NCBI GenBank assembly: GCA_964528155.1
Contig: CAZGRL010000036.1
Location: 1 to 32,616 of the forward strand
Length of the DNA stretch: 32,616 bases
Direction of reading: 5' to 3'
Origin: G001797105 sp964528155
GTDB taxonomy: Bacteria > Chloroflexota > Anaerolineae > Anaerolineales > E44-bin32
Shown: in pieces, positions 7,523 to 16,300 of the stretch
Position numbering within the stretch: the stretch's first letter is position 1
How the letters are laid out: each line of letters begins with the position of its first letter
Translations under genes and position numbers: made by a program
The notes under the pieces: generated by a model
What the model was told of the DNA's origin: nothing
Databases searched by the model: none
Seen by the model: the letters and a program-made list of their open reading frames with translations, nothing else

Positions 7523-9718
7523 CTACTCCTCGTCGTCAAGAATATCGAGTTTGGCGAGAGAGGCCGCCAGCCGTTTCAGGCCCTGCGAGGCGAAGGTGAT
7601 CGTGACTTCCTCATCGTCGCCGTCGAGTCGCGATGACATGACGATCCCTTCCCCAAATTCCGGGTGGCGGATGTGCATGCCCACCCTGTAGCGAGTGGTC
7701 GGAGGCGTGGAGACGGGTGACTCCCAGCGGGTCTGCCGCTGGAAGGAGGCCTGCGCCGCCGTAAGAATACCGGCGTGATCGCCCTCGACAAGATCGGCCG
7801 GGATATCCAGCAGGAACCGCGACGGTTCGCCCATGGAAGAAATGCCGGCTGCCCGTCGTCGAAACGTGCGGACCAGGAACAAGCGATCCTTGGCGCGGGT
7901 CAGACCTACGTAGAATAGTCGCCTCTCTTCCGCCAGTTCCTCGGAGTCCTCCAGCGCACGCTGATGAGGCAGCACGCCCTCGTCCAAACCGATGATGAAT
8001 ACGACCGGGAACTCGAGACCCTTGGCAGCATGAAGGGTGAGAAGCGTCGGGACGTTCATCGAGTCGGTCAGCGTATCCTGATCTGAGATGAGGGCAACAT
8101 GCTCAAGGAAGCTGGTCAGGTCCAGCTCTTCCATTTCTTGAGCGACACCGCGCAACTCTACAACGTTGGCCCATCGGTCGGCGCCCTCATCCGTCCCATC
8201 ATCGATATATGACCGGTAATCCGTCGTGGCAAGGACCCGGTCGATCAAGGCCGGCAGGGGCAAGCGATCACGATCATCCAACCAAGACTGCAGTGCCTCT
8301 CCGAATGCTTTCAGACCCCTGGAGGGGCGGCTTCCAAGTGCAGTTGCAAGAGGTGAGGCACCGTTGCGCGCCAGGTCGAGGATGAGCGTATACGGCGAGG
8401 TGCCCGTGCGCGCGGCAGTTTCGAGCAGCGTCTGGGCGCTCTTGGCGCCCAGCCCGCGTGGGGGCACATTCAAGACGCGCAGCAGGCTGACCTGATCGAG
8501 CGGGTTGTGGATCAGGCGCAGGTAGGCGATCAGGTCTTTGACCTCGCGACGACCATAAAACCGTTGTGCTCCTACCAGGCGGTACGGCAAGCCTGTCTTC
8601 AAGAAAGCTTCTTCAAGAGAGCGTGACTGGGCATTGGTGCGATACATGACCGCGCAATCGCCTGGATCGGCCTCGCCTCTCATGGTGAGCATGGCGATCG
8701 TATCGACGACATATCCGGCTTCATCTTGCTCATCGTAGGCTTCGTGCACGACGACATGAGCGCCACGACCGCGATCGGTGAATAAGCGCTTGACCTGGCG
8801 CGCCGGGTGCCGATCGATGACCGCCATGGCCGCGTCGAGAATGGTCTGCGTCGAGCGGTAGTTTTGCTCGAGGAGGATCTTTTGAGATGAGGGGTAGTCC
8901 TCCTCGAAACGGACTACATTGCGATAATCGGCGCCACGCCAGCGATAGATCGACTGATCGGCGTCGCCAACCACAAACAGGTCAGGATCCCCATCCCCCG
9001 CCAGCAACCGAAGCAGGACGTACTGAGCGGTGTTGGTATCCTGGAATTCGTCGACAAGGATGTGTCGGTATCGATCGCGGTATCGCCGGAGGACGTTGTC
9101 ATTATCCCGAAGCAGCGCCACGGACATCATGAGCAAGTCGTCGAAGTCGAGTGCGTTGTTGGATGTCAGTTGTCTCTGATACACCTCGTACACTCGTTTG
9201 ACAACTTCGGCGTAGTAGGTTGTGGCCGTGTACTCGCTCGGACCGATGAGCTCGTTCTTTGCGGTCGAGATCGCCCCCAGGACCCGGCCTGGGGTGTACT
9301 GCTTGAGATCCAGGTTGAGATCTTTGAGTGCCTGGCGCACGAGAGCTCCCTGATCGTTCTCGTCGTAGATGACGAAATCGCGGCTGAATGGCAGCAGATC
9401 CGCCTCGCGGCGCAACATCCGAGCCGACAAAGCGTGGAAAGTGCCCAGGCTGAGCGGTCGTGATTGGGGGCTGCTCGCCGCGCGGGGGTCGGCCAGCAGT
9501 GCCTGGATGCGCTTGGCCATCTCGCGCGCCGCCTTGTTGGTGAAGGTGACGGCCATGATCTCGGCCGAGGGGACGGACAATTCGCTGAGCAGGTAGACCA
9601 CACGGTACGTCAGCACTCGCGTCTTTCCCGACCCCGGTCCGGCGAGAACCAGAGTCGGGCCGGGCGGAGCGGAAACCGCCTGACGCTGTTGTGGGTTGAG
9701 ATCGTCGAGCAGCGACAT
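7523..9718 (-). CDS. UvrD/PcrA-type superfamily 1 DNA helicase
   Basis: A 731-residue 3'-5' SF1A helicase of nucleotide-excision and mismatch repair and replication restart. Motifs in order: Q motif LNPQQRQAV (7-15), Walker A AGPGSGKT (26-33), TFTNKAAREM (Ia), LVDEFQDTN (II), VGDADQSIYRWRGAD (III), EQNYRSTQTIL (IV), LLTLHAAKGLEF (V) and YVGLTRAKDRL (VI). The C-terminus (RVGMHIRHPEFGEG..., then an acidic tail) matches the Tudor-like domain by which PcrA contacts RNA polymerase. I start at ATG 9718, four bases after the DUF711 stop, because the family begins there (MSLLDDLNPQQ); the longer frame only reads into the upstream gene. It is the last gene of a four-gene operon. PcrA versus UvrD naming is not resolvable here. 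Confidence 0.95.
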   Translation of the reverse strand: MSLLDDLNPQQRQAVSAPPGPTLVLAGPGSGKTRVLTYRVVYLLSELSVPSAEIMAVTFTNKAAREMAKRIQALLADPRAASSPQSRPLSLGTFHALSARMLRREADLLPFSRDFVIYDENDQGALVRQALKDLNLDLKQYTPGRVLGAISTAKNELIGPSEYTATTYYAEVVKRVYEVYQRQLTSNNALDFDDLLMMSVALLRDNDNVLRRYRDRYRHILVDEFQDTNTAQYVLLRLLAGDGDPDLFVVGDADQSIYRWRGADYRNVVRFEEDYPSSQKILLEQNYRSTQTILDAAMAVIDRHPARQVKRLFTDRGRGAHVVVHEAYDEQDEAGYVVDTIAMLTMRGEADPGDCAVMYRTNAQSRSLEEAFLKTGLPYRLVGAQRFYGRREVKDLIAYLRLIHNPLDQVSLLRVLNVPPRGLGAKSAQTLLETAARTGTSPYTLILDLARNGASPLATALGSRPSRGLKAFGEALQSWLDDRDRLPLPALIDRVLATTDYRSYIDDGTDEGADRWANVVELRGVAQEMEELDLTSFLEHVALISDQDTLTDSMNVPTLLTLHAAKGLEFPVVFIIGLDEGVLPHQRALEDSEELAEERRLFYVGLTRAKDRLFLVRTFRRRAAGISSMGEPSRFLLDIPADLVEGDHAGILTAAQASFQRQTRWESPVSTPPTTRYRVGMHIRHPEFGEGIVMSSRLDGDDEEVTITFASQGLKRLAASLAKLDILDDEE

Positions 9719-9722
9719 CCAA

Positions 9723-10940
9723 CTATGCCCGATGGGGCTTGATGTCGAGGTTTCCTGCCGCCGACAATAGACCCCCGAGAGGCTGAGCGGGCAGGGCCAT
9801 AACTCGGCTGTCGGCGAAATAGGGGAAATCGAAGTGCACCTCATCGCCGGGGACCTTGCCGGGGATCGGCATTAATCGGGCAGTGAGCGGCTTGTTGAGG
9901 CGCAGGGCGATCGCTCCGACATCGACCAATACGGCCGCGAGAGCCTCGGGGGTGACGTTGCCTGGAAGGGGAAGCGTGTCGAGGCCGGCGCCGCAAAGTG
10001 TTGAACACAACAGTAGATCGCTGATAGACAACTCTTCGCCCGCGCGTGCGGCGAGCGTGGCGTCCTCGAGCACAGGCAGGAACAACGCGCAGAATCCCGT
10101 GCGCTGGAACTGTGCCTGGTCGAGGCAGTCAGCCAGGTAGGCAAACGCCGCCGCCGTTCCGGCCAACCCCACGGCCGGAACGCCGAAATCCTCCAGGGCC
10201 GTCCCCAGCGATCGCACGTGTTCGGGGTAGGGTGCCATGGAGAAATCGATCCCCAGGAAGCGGGCTTCGTTCTCGGTTGCGATCGGTTGAATCACTCGCG
10301 TGATCGAGGCGGCGTGAGCCTCGATCATGCTGACCAGACGGCGACGCGCGGTCGCCGGGGAGGGCACATCGCGCAGCGCGTCAACGGCCAATTCGGCGGC
10401 TTCTGTGGCAACCGCCATCGCCGGCATGCCCACACGGTGGTACGCGGCCGGGAAGAAGGGGGATCCCGGCGGGACGTTGGCCAACGCGGCGAAGCGCAAG
10501 TTAGCGAATCCGTTATCGGAAATCGTGGAGGCTTTGTAGATGACCTGTCCGATCGCGGCTGCCGCCTGCAGGCTGAGGCCGCCTTCGGGGTCAGCGAACA
10601 GCGCGGAAGCGAAGATGTTCTCAGTGGCCCCCAGGATATCGGGGATCACCTCGAAACCATCCGGCTCGTCGGGGAGCACCGGACCGAGAGCAGCGTAGTC
10701 CAGACCCTGGACGAAGCACTCGGCTTCGAGCTGCCCGGCGAGATCGACCCGCTCGGCCGGGGCGACCCGCTTGGTCATTTCGGCCGGGGGTGGCGTCGCC
10801 AGCCGGAGAGTCTGGACCATGTATCCGGCCTCGCCCAGAGCGTCACGCGCGGCCTTCAGCCCGCTTGCCATGGAGGCGATTAATCGCGGTTCAAGAGGCC
10901 ATCCGGGATCGAGGAACCCTGTCAGTGCGCGAATATTCAT
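9723..10940 (-). CDS. DUF711 (UPF0210) family protein
   Basis: A 405-residue protein matching the DUF711/UPF0210 family, conserved in bacteria and archaea with no established biochemical role; its fold is reported to be related to pyruvate formate-lyase-like barrels. Seen: an N-terminal NIRALTGFLDPGWP followed by an alternating helix-strand pattern, then conserved blocks ENIFASALF, GFANLRFAALANVPPGSPFFPAAYH and GIDFSMAPYPE. Family members are often nearer 450 residues, so this is slightly short. No signal peptide or membrane segment. The ATG overlaps the TGA of the methyltransferase gene (ATGA, 10937-10940), and the helicase starts four bases after its stop, so it is firmly within the operon. 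Function not assigned. Confidence 0.85.
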   Translation of the reverse strand: MNIRALTGFLDPGWPLEPRLIASMASGLKAARDALGEAGYMVQTLRLATPPPAEMTKRVAPAERVDLAGQLEAECFVQGLDYAALGPVLPDEPDGFEVIPDILGATENIFASALFADPEGGLSLQAAAAIGQVIYKASTISDNGFANLRFAALANVPPGSPFFPAAYHRVGMPAMAVATEAAELAVDALRDVPSPATARRRLVSMIEAHAASITRVIQPIATENEARFLGIDFSMAPYPEHVRSLGTALEDFGVPAVGLAGTAAAFAYLADCLDQAQFQRTGFCALFLPVLEDATLAARAGEELSISDLLLCSTLCGAGLDTLPLPGNVTPEALAAVLVDVGAIALRLNKPLTARLMPIPGKVPGDEVHFDFPYFADSRVMALPAQPLGGLLSAAGNLDIKPHRA

Positions 10941-11710
10941 TGCGGCTCCCTTTGACGTGCGATTTCGAAGAGGATGACGGCAGCAGCGATCGCGGCGTTG
11001 AGCGACTCGACGCCCGCGGCGATCGGAATGTGGACGCTTCCGGAGGCGATCCGACGGATTGGATCGCTCGGCCCATGGGCTTCGCCCCCGACGACCAGAG
11101 CCGCCGGGGGCCGCCAGTCGATGGTGGTGTATGGCCGACCGCTGTGGGCCTCGGCAAGCCAGATGTTCAGACCGCCCATTCTATCCGGGACATCCTGGGC
11201 TTCAAGTTGGAGGATCGGCAAGTGCAGGTGGGCCCCCATCGCGCCTCGCAGGACTTTCGGATTATACGGATCGACCGTCCCCGGTGTGCAGAAGGCCGCT
11301 TGCACGCCCGCCGCCAACGCCGTTCGCAGAAGCGTGCCCATATTCCCCGGGTCAGCCAGGCCGTCAATGACCAGCGCCAGGGTTAGGCGCTCGGGGACGC
11401 CTGTGTCGGGGATGGGCAGGACCATCAGGATCCCCGGTGGGCTTTGGGTATCCGTGCATGCAGCCATCACCTGATCCGACACGACCCGCACCTCGGCGCC
11501 CAGACGAGCCATACTGTTGGCGAGCCCCCGCCCGCGCGCGTCCAGGTGGTCCGTGTGCAAGACGAGCTGGACGGGCATGCCGGCTGCGACAACCTCCCTC
11601 GCCCAGCGCACTCCCTCGACGACGAAGGCACTCTCGCGCTGACGGGTGAGCCGTTTTGCCTGCAGCGCCCGCACTTGTTTGATTCGCGGATTGGCTGTCG
11701 AGCTGATCAT
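10937..11710 (-). CDS. SpoU/TrmH-family RNA 2'-O-methyltransferase
   Basis: A 257-residue SPOUT methyltransferase, expected to transfer a methyl group from S-adenosylmethionine to a ribose 2'-OH in rRNA or tRNA. Seen: an N-terminal substrate-binding region starting STANPRIKQVRALQAKRLT, like RlmB/TsnR relatives; motif 1 DGLADPGNMGTLLRT (117-131) with the catalytic-site Asn; motif 2 VVGGEAHGPS (206-215); and motif 3 VHIPIAAGVESLNAA (226-240), which forms the trefoil knot. The frame could begin 12 codons earlier, but ATG 11710 forms an ATGA overlap with the macrodomain gene and matches the usual N-terminus. The exact RNA target is unknown. Confidence 0.9.
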   Translation of the reverse strand: MISSTANPRIKQVRALQAKRLTRQRESAFVVEGVRWAREVVAAGMPVQLVLHTDHLDARGRGLANSMARLGAEVRVVSDQVMAACTDTQSPPGILMVLPIPDTGVPERLTLALVIDGLADPGNMGTLLRTALAAGVQAAFCTPGTVDPYNPKVLRGAMGAHLHLPILQLEAQDVPDRMGGLNIWLAEAHSGRPYTTIDWRPPAALVVGGEAHGPSDPIRRIASGSVHIPIAAGVESLNAAIAAAVILFEIARQREPQ

Positions 11711-12318
11711 TCCAAGAGGACGCTCTCTGGCCAACGTCGGGCCCATTCAGCCTCGAACGCTTCGACCGTTTGCCGATCGAACACAACAATACGGACGTCT
11801 CCAAGAGACGACTGCGGCTGGGATTCGAAGTGATCCATGACTGCCTGGAAGATCACCCGCGCCGCGCGCGCCTTGGGGAATCCGAATATCCCGGTGGACA
11901 AGGCCGGCAGCGCCAAGCTCCCGAGTTGATGCTCGGCGGCAAGATCCAGGCTGCTTCGTAGGGCCGCATCCAGCTTGGCCTCCTCGTCCCCTTCTCCCCA
12001 GATCGGGCCGACGGCGTGGATGACGTAGCGACACGGCAAGCGGCCAGCGCCGGTCATAGCCGGGCGTGCATGGTCGACCGGACCGTTGTCCCGAACCCAG
12101 GCGTCACTCTCCATCTGGATCTCAGGACCCCCGCGGCGGACGATCGCGCCCGCCACCCCACCCCCGTGTGCAAGGTGTTTGTTAGCTGCGTTGACGATGG
12201 CATCCACGTCCTGCTCGGTCAGATCCCCTTGGATCAGGCTCAAACGCCGGTCTCCCGGCAGGATTTGGACCCCAAGCGTGCGATATCCGCTGGCCTTGCC
12301 TGAATCTGAAGCCCTCAT
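11707..12318 (-). CDS. Macrodomain protein (ADP-ribose / O-acetyl-ADP-ribose hydrolase type)
   Basis: A 203-residue single-domain macro protein, the class that binds ADP-ribose and often deacetylates O-acetyl-ADP-ribose or removes ADP-ribose from macromolecules. Seen from the chosen start: GDLTEQDVDAIVNAANKHL (31-49) with the Asp and Asn residues that hold the adenine and distal ribose, GGGVAGAI (52-59), and the diphosphate loop STGIFGFP (141-148). This is the MacroD/YmdB-like pattern. Start choice: ATG 12318 or an in-frame GTG at 12348; neither has a clear ribosome site. A TAGAAT hexamer (minus strand, 12323-12328) just upstream of the ATG would fit a leaderless message. It is the first gene of the operon that ends in the helicase. 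Confidence 0.85.
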   Translation of the reverse strand: MRASDSGKASGYRTLGVQILPGDRRLSLIQGDLTEQDVDAIVNAANKHLAHGGGVAGAIVRRGGPEIQMESDAWVRDNGPVDHARPAMTGAGRLPCRYVIHAVGPIWGEGDEEAKLDAALRSSLDLAAEHQLGSLALPALSTGIFGFPKARAARVIFQAVMDHFESQPQSSLGDVRIVVFDRQTVEAFEAEWARRWPESVLLE

Positions 12319-12500
12319 TCTCGTGATTCTATCATTCGCCGTTCTCACGGGACCATCTCAGGCTCGGATGAAGCTGGCTCGAGCGTGAATTGGGTGTAGG
12401 CCAGCTGTAAGGAACCCCGGAGCGATGCGCCGCTACAATGACTCTAGGACAGTCTGGAAACCGTTGACGAGCAGTGCAAAACACATCTGGAAAGGTCTTG

Positions 12501-12740
12501 ATGAGCGCGGTCTGGAGAGTAGTGGACTTTGTGATCTGTGAGATGGCCGACCACGCGATGGCGCGGATCATGCAGGATCCGTGTCCGATGTTCACTATTC
12601 CAGAATATGAGCGGCTCAGGCTGTTAGCCAAGTGGGAAGCCAGAGCGCGCGTCTTCAGGAACATCCGTAGGGGCTTCAGTACCGCGTTGGTGTGCGCGTT
12701 GTTTCTTGTGGGTATGACCGTTCTATTGGCGCCGATCTGA
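12501..12740 (+). CDS. Small protein with C-terminal membrane helix, unknown
   Basis: A possible 79-residue protein I do not recognise. The N-terminal 55 residues are mixed-charge with Cys at two positions; residues about 58-78 (FSTALVCALFLVGMTVLLAP) form one hydrophobic helix ending at the C-terminus, giving a tail-anchored appearance with basic residues before it. The ATG has AAAGG about 6 bases upstream, and TACAAT at 12434-12439 could be a -10. The stop codon lies inside a perfect hairpin. It precedes the kinase gene on the same strand, but 214 bases separate them. Short length and absence of a known family make it tentative. Confidence 0.4.
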   Translation: MSAVWRVVDFVICEMADHAMARIMQDPCPMFTIPEYERLRLLAKWEARARVFRNIRRGFSTALVCALFLVGMTVLLAPI

Positions 12741-12748
12741 TCGGCGCC
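12728..12748 (+). terminator. Perfect 9-bp hairpin over the stop codon of the small ORF
   Basis: GGCGCCGAT-CTG-ATCGGCGCC, a perfect stem with a 3-base loop, contains the TGA of the 79-residue ORF. No U-run follows. It may end or stabilise that transcript. The remaining 200 bases to the kinase start hold no gene I can support. Confidence 0.4.
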
Positions 12749-12954
12749 GGGCGGCAGTGATCACGAGGGCGGAGGCTCTCTCGATGTGGATCTGAGCAGG
12801 CGGCTCGGATGCCGTGTCGTTGGGGGGCTTGCTCGATTCTTTGGCCCATCTTCCGCTTAGGGATCGGGGGGTGGCTGACAACCGGGGGGAAGGGTGCGCC
12901 CGACGGAGGGCAGGCGGTGCTCGTGAAGCTTCTCGATAGGATGGTGACAGACAC

Positions 12955-14907
12955 GTGGCGACGCTGACCGGCCAGGTGATCGGGCGCTACCAGATTCTCG
13001 ATCGGGTCGGCCAGGGCGGGATGGCCACAGTGTACAAGGCCTACGACCCGATGGAAAATCGGGAAGTCGCCGTCAAAGTCCTGTCTTCCCTGGCGGCGGA
13101 GTCGCCGCATTTCACGGCGCGCTTCGCGCGCGAAGCCAAGACCGTGGCCGAACTACGCCATCCGAACATCGTACCGGTTTGGGACTACGGGGAAGACGAA
13201 GGTAAGCACTATCTGGTTATGCCGCTGCTCGAGGTGGGCAGCCTGGCTGACCGGCTGATGAATGGGCCATTGAAGCCTCGCGAGTCGGGGCAGATCGTGA
13301 GCCAGGTCTGTGAGGCGCTCGACTACGCCCACCGGAGCGGCGTGGTCCACCGCGACGTCAAGCCGTCCAACATCCTGCTCGACAAGGACGGGAATGCGCT
13401 TGTCTCCGACTTCGGCCTGGTCTACATCGAAAATGCCTCGGTCAGTCTGACTGGTTCAGCCCTCATCGGCACGCCGGCCTACATGTCACCCGAGCAGGCG
13501 CGCGGCGAAAAAGTCACCCCTGCCACCGATCAGTATGCCTTCGGCGTGGTCCTTTACGAACTGGCGACGGGGCAGCTCCCCTATGACGGCGAGACGCCGA
13601 TGGCCGTCGCCATCAAGCACATCACCAATCCCATTCCGTTCCCTCGAGAGCAGAACCCGAACGTCCCTCCGGCCATTGAGAACGTGATCCTCAAGGCCAC
13701 CGCCAAGGATCCTGCGGATCGATTTGAATCGATGGCGGCGCTTGGCCAGGCCTTTCAAGCCGCATTGGAATTCGCGCTCAACCCGAAGTCGTTTCCGATG
13801 CCGAAGATCGATGTTCCCGATTCAGTCCTTGCCTCACATGCGGCGGATCTGGGAGCGGAACAGCCGGAGGAGGAGCGCCGGCGACGGCCGCTGCTGGTGC
13901 CGCTCATGTTGGCGATCCTGCTGCTCTTTCTGTTCATCCCTGCGCGCGCGTTTGGCTTACTTGATTTTCTCGATGGTTCTTCGGGGACGGCTGAGGGGAC
14001 CGGCCTGACGGTCGCCGACCTTAGCAGCCCACAACTGACAGCGATGGCTGGCACACTGGAAGTGATGTCTACGCAGCTTGCGGAAGCTCAGGGGACACAA
14101 CTCAGCCCGGAGGAAATGCAGACGGCCGTCGTCGGTTCGTTTCTGGGCACGCAAGAATCCGGGGACTCTGGGCTGATCGGGCTCGGCAATCCGAAGAGGT
14201 CGCCCACTCCAACTGCCGAAGGAACAGGCGAAAGCACCGGGACGCCCGGCGCAAGCTCAACCATTCCGCCGACGGCGACGCAAGGCCCCACCCAACCCGG
14301 GCAGCCAAGTGACACGCCGTATCCGAGTGCGACATCGGGCGGCCCGCCTCCGGCGACCAACCCGCCTCCGACGCAAGTCACCGCCACGACTGCTGCTCCA
14401 CCGGTCATCATCAGCCCGGCGCCGCCGAGCGCGACTCCGACCAAGACCCCGACCAAGACCCCGACCATCACGTCCTCTCCGACATTTACGCCTACCAGGA
14501 CGCTGGTGCCCACGGCTACGATGACACCCGTTCCGCCGACCGAAGCTCCGATCGTCGTTCCATGCTCAGCCCTCTGGTTGAGGGGCGGCGACGTTAGTGG
14601 TAGGGAGGTCTGGTGGGAGCTTGGGAATGACGGAGGTCTGCCTGTGAAGATCATTGCCATCTTCATCGATTGGCCGCCGATGAATCAGAAGCTCGATGAG
14701 ATCAAGCTAGGTGGCGATCGGATCTGGGATGTCCATGACGACACTCCTCCGACAACGATCGACTCGGGTTGGTCCGGCGGGAACCGTGAAGTGCCGCCGG
14801 GAAGCTCGAAGGATCTGATGTTCAAATTCCACAAAAATGCCGTCCCCTCCGGCTACGCTGTGGATGTCACCCTGGACAACGGGTGCGTGGTTTCTGGAAA
14901 TCACTAG
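12955..14907 (+). CDS. PknB-like membrane Ser/Thr protein kinase with extracytoplasmic domain
   Basis: A 650-residue Hanks-type kinase. Cytoplasmic kinase domain at about 11-275: glycine loop GQGGMATVY (19-27), Lys41 in VAVKVL, HRDVKPSN (132-139) with the catalytic Asp, DFG (152-154), a Ser/Thr-bearing activation loop and SPEQARG in the APE position. After an Arg-rich stretch (RRRRP) one membrane helix covers about 312-330. Then comes a Gln/Ser region, a Pro/Thr-rich linker with TPTKTPTKTPT repeats (about 390-535), and a final domain of roughly 110 residues with a Trp-rich core and two Cys (about 539 and 645). There are no PASTA repeats, so the ligand is unlikely to be muropeptide by that route. 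GTG start; the possible ribosome site AGGA is 14 bases away, so the start is less certain than the fold. Confidence 0.92.
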   Translation: MATLTGQVIGRYQILDRVGQGGMATVYKAYDPMENREVAVKVLSSLAAESPHFTARFAREAKTVAELRHPNIVPVWDYGEDEGKHYLVMPLLEVGSLADRLMNGPLKPRESGQIVSQVCEALDYAHRSGVVHRDVKPSNILLDKDGNALVSDFGLVYIENASVSLTGSALIGTPAYMSPEQARGEKVTPATDQYAFGVVLYELATGQLPYDGETPMAVAIKHITNPIPFPREQNPNVPPAIENVILKATAKDPADRFESMAALGQAFQAALEFALNPKSFPMPKIDVPDSVLASHAADLGAEQPEEERRRRPLLVPLMLAILLLFLFIPARAFGLLDFLDGSSGTAEGTGLTVADLSSPQLTAMAGTLEVMSTQLAEAQGTQLSPEEMQTAVVGSFLGTQESGDSGLIGLGNPKRSPTPTAEGTGESTGTPGASSTIPPTATQGPTQPGQPSDTPYPSATSGGPPPATNPPPTQVTATTAAPPVIISPAPPSATPTKTPTKTPTITSSPTFTPTRTLVPTATMTPVPPTEAPIVVPCSALWLRGGDVSGREVWWELGNDGGLPVKIIAIFIDWPPMNQKLDEIKLGGDRIWDVHDDTPPTTIDSGWSGGNREVPPGSSKDLMFKFHKNAVPSGYAVDVTLDNGCVVSGNH

Positions 14908-14982
14908 CTGCGAAGCCCAATTCGATAGAGGATACTCAGCATCTTGACCGTTGTTGGTCTGACGCGAGATCTCTATGTGTGA

Positions 14983-15004
14983 GCGCCGCCCGTAAAGGCG
15001 GCGC
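14983..15004. terminator. Perfect 8-bp GC hairpin between convergent genes
   Basis: GCGCCGCC-CGTAAA-GGCGGCGC lies between the kinase stop (+) and the end of the small membrane protein gene (-). No U-tract on either side; assigned as a transcript end by position only. Confidence 0.45.
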
Positions 15005-15036
15005 CGGGTCGACCAAGAATAGAGTCCCGGTGCTTT

Positions 15037-15426
15037 CTAGTGGAAGATCGCGCCGAGCAGGGCGCCGATGCCGGCCAGGATGATGAAGATCGGCCAGATG
15101 GTCGACCAATCCAGGCCGAAGAGGAAAATCACCGTCACGGCCAGGAGGGATAGCCCTGTGACGAACGAGCCGGTGACCGATCCTGAGATCGCCGTCCCTC
15201 GCTCGCGATAGCGCCTTACGGCTGACTCAAACGCGCCGAAGGCCGGGATCAGCAAGAACAGTGCCCACCAGTTCACCAACCGCAGACCGATGAGCTGCTG
15301 AGCCAGAAGGACCGCGCCGACGGCGATCAATGCCAGGCCGAGGACCCAACTTCTGTCGCCGCGGTAGCCGCGGGCCGAGTCCGAGCGGGACGAGGAATCC
15401 AAAGAAGGCGTGTTCGATTCGGTCAT
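15037..15426 (-). CDS. Small four-helix membrane protein (LiaI/LiaF-like TM region)
   Basis: A 129-residue protein with a polar Ser/Arg-rich N-terminus (about 1-25) and four hydrophobic segments at about 27-46, 50-66, 86-104 and 107-127. It resembles the LiaI-LiaF-like transmembrane region/DUF5668 group, whose members occur in envelope-stress operons, but the similarity is general. It begins 27 bases after the rplT stop and is probably co-transcribed with the ribosomal genes. Function unknown. Confidence 0.65.
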   Translation of the reverse strand: MTESNTPSLDSSSRSDSARGYRGDRSWVLGLALIAVGAVLLAQQLIGLRLVNWWALFLLIPAFGAFESAVRRYRERGTAISGSVTGSFVTGLSLLAVTVIFLFGLDWSTIWPIFIILAGIGALLGAIFH

Positions 15427-15452
15427 GGGATCCTGCCGGGGGTTGAGATCTC

Positions 15453-15800
15453 TCAGCCGCGCGCGGACTCGGTCACGGCGCGGAAGGCTTGGGGATCACG
15501 CACGGCCAGCTCCGCCAGCATCTTGCGGTTGAGGCGGATGTCGGCTTGCTTCAAACCGTGAACCAGACGGCTGTACGTGGTCCCGTTGAGCCGAGCCGCT
15601 GCATTGATGCGGGCGATCCATAGACGACGAAGGTCGCGTTTGCGAACCCGCCGATCTCGATAGGCGTACCACAGGCTCTTGAGCATAGCCTCGTTAGCGC
15701 GCCGGAAGAGGAGATGACGGCTTCCGTACATCCCCCGGGTGAGACGTAGTATCTTCTTATGGCGTCGGCGGGTGACAATCCCGCCCTTTGTTCGAGTCAC
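15453..15800 (-). CDS. rplT: 50S ribosomal protein bL20
   Basis: 115 residues, the usual length for bL20, a 23S-rRNA-binding protein needed early in large-subunit assembly. Seen: the N-terminal RRRHKKILRLTRG, the strongly conserved YAYRDRRVRKRDLRRLWIARINAAAR block, and HGLKQADIRLNRKMLAELA. Start is GTG at 15800 with AGGAG 8 bases upstream. It follows rpmI after a 131-base gap, in the standard infC-rpmI-rplT order; in many bacteria bL20 represses this operon by binding its mRNA. Confidence 0.97.
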   Translation of the reverse strand: MTRTKGGIVTRRRHKKILRLTRGMYGSRHLLFRRANEAMLKSLWYAYRDRRVRKRDLRRLWIARINAAARLNGTTYSRLVHGLKQADIRLNRKMLAELAVRDPQAFRAVTESARG

Positions 15801-15931
15801 GCTGGATACTCCTGTGGATCGTCGGGCGTCGGCTTCTGCCCTTCGTCATTGTCCGGGCTGTCGTTCTTCCGGAGAAAACGCGGGCTGGCCTGTTTGGAAC
15901 GCGCGACGGTCCGGTATCGAAGAGGCTCAAC

Positions 15932-16207
15932 CTACTTTGATGCTCCGCCTGAACGGGCGTTCGGGTTGGCCTTGTAGCGGTTAAGGTACGGCGCAAGCCG
16001 CCGGACGCGCTTGACGATTTTAGCTCCCTTCACGGGAAGCATCTCGCTGAACATACGCTTGGATCGATCCGACGTCCGCCGCCTCAGGTGGCTCTTCCCG
16101 CCCTTGGTGCGAACAAGCTTGCCGGCGCTGGTCAGGCGGAAGCGTTTGGCCGTGGCCTTGTGGGTCTTGAGTTTGAATTTCCCGTGAGACTTCGCTTTTC
16201 GTGGCAC
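15932..16207 (-). CDS. rpmI: 50S ribosomal protein bL35
   Basis: A 91-residue bL35. The core KLKTHKATAKRFRLTSAGKL, then SHLRRRTSDRSKR and VKRVRRLAPYL are diagnostic. Usual length is 64-66; this copy carries about 12 extra basic residues at the N-terminus (PRKAKSHGKF) and a C-terminal tail of about 14 (YKANPNARSGGASK). Start chosen at GTG 16207, which has AGGAG at good spacing; the frame remains open a few codons upstream. Lies 93 bases after infC. Confidence 0.93.
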   Translation of the reverse strand: MPRKAKSHGKFKLKTHKATAKRFRLTSAGKLVRTKGGKSHLRRRTSDRSKRMFSEMLPVKGAKIVKRVRRLAPYLNRYKANPNARSGGASK

Positions 16208-16300
16208 TGCCTGACTCCTGAAACCTCTCACAGATAGCGACGCGGACGAGACTTCCGTCCGCGAAAGATCATCATTGGTTTGGGCCGACTGCCGGATCGG

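Noticed and set aside
14400..14560. Repeated CCGAC/ACCAAGACC units as a possible CRISPR or tandem array
   Set aside because: They encode the TPTKTPTKTPT linker of the kinase and are explained by protein composition.
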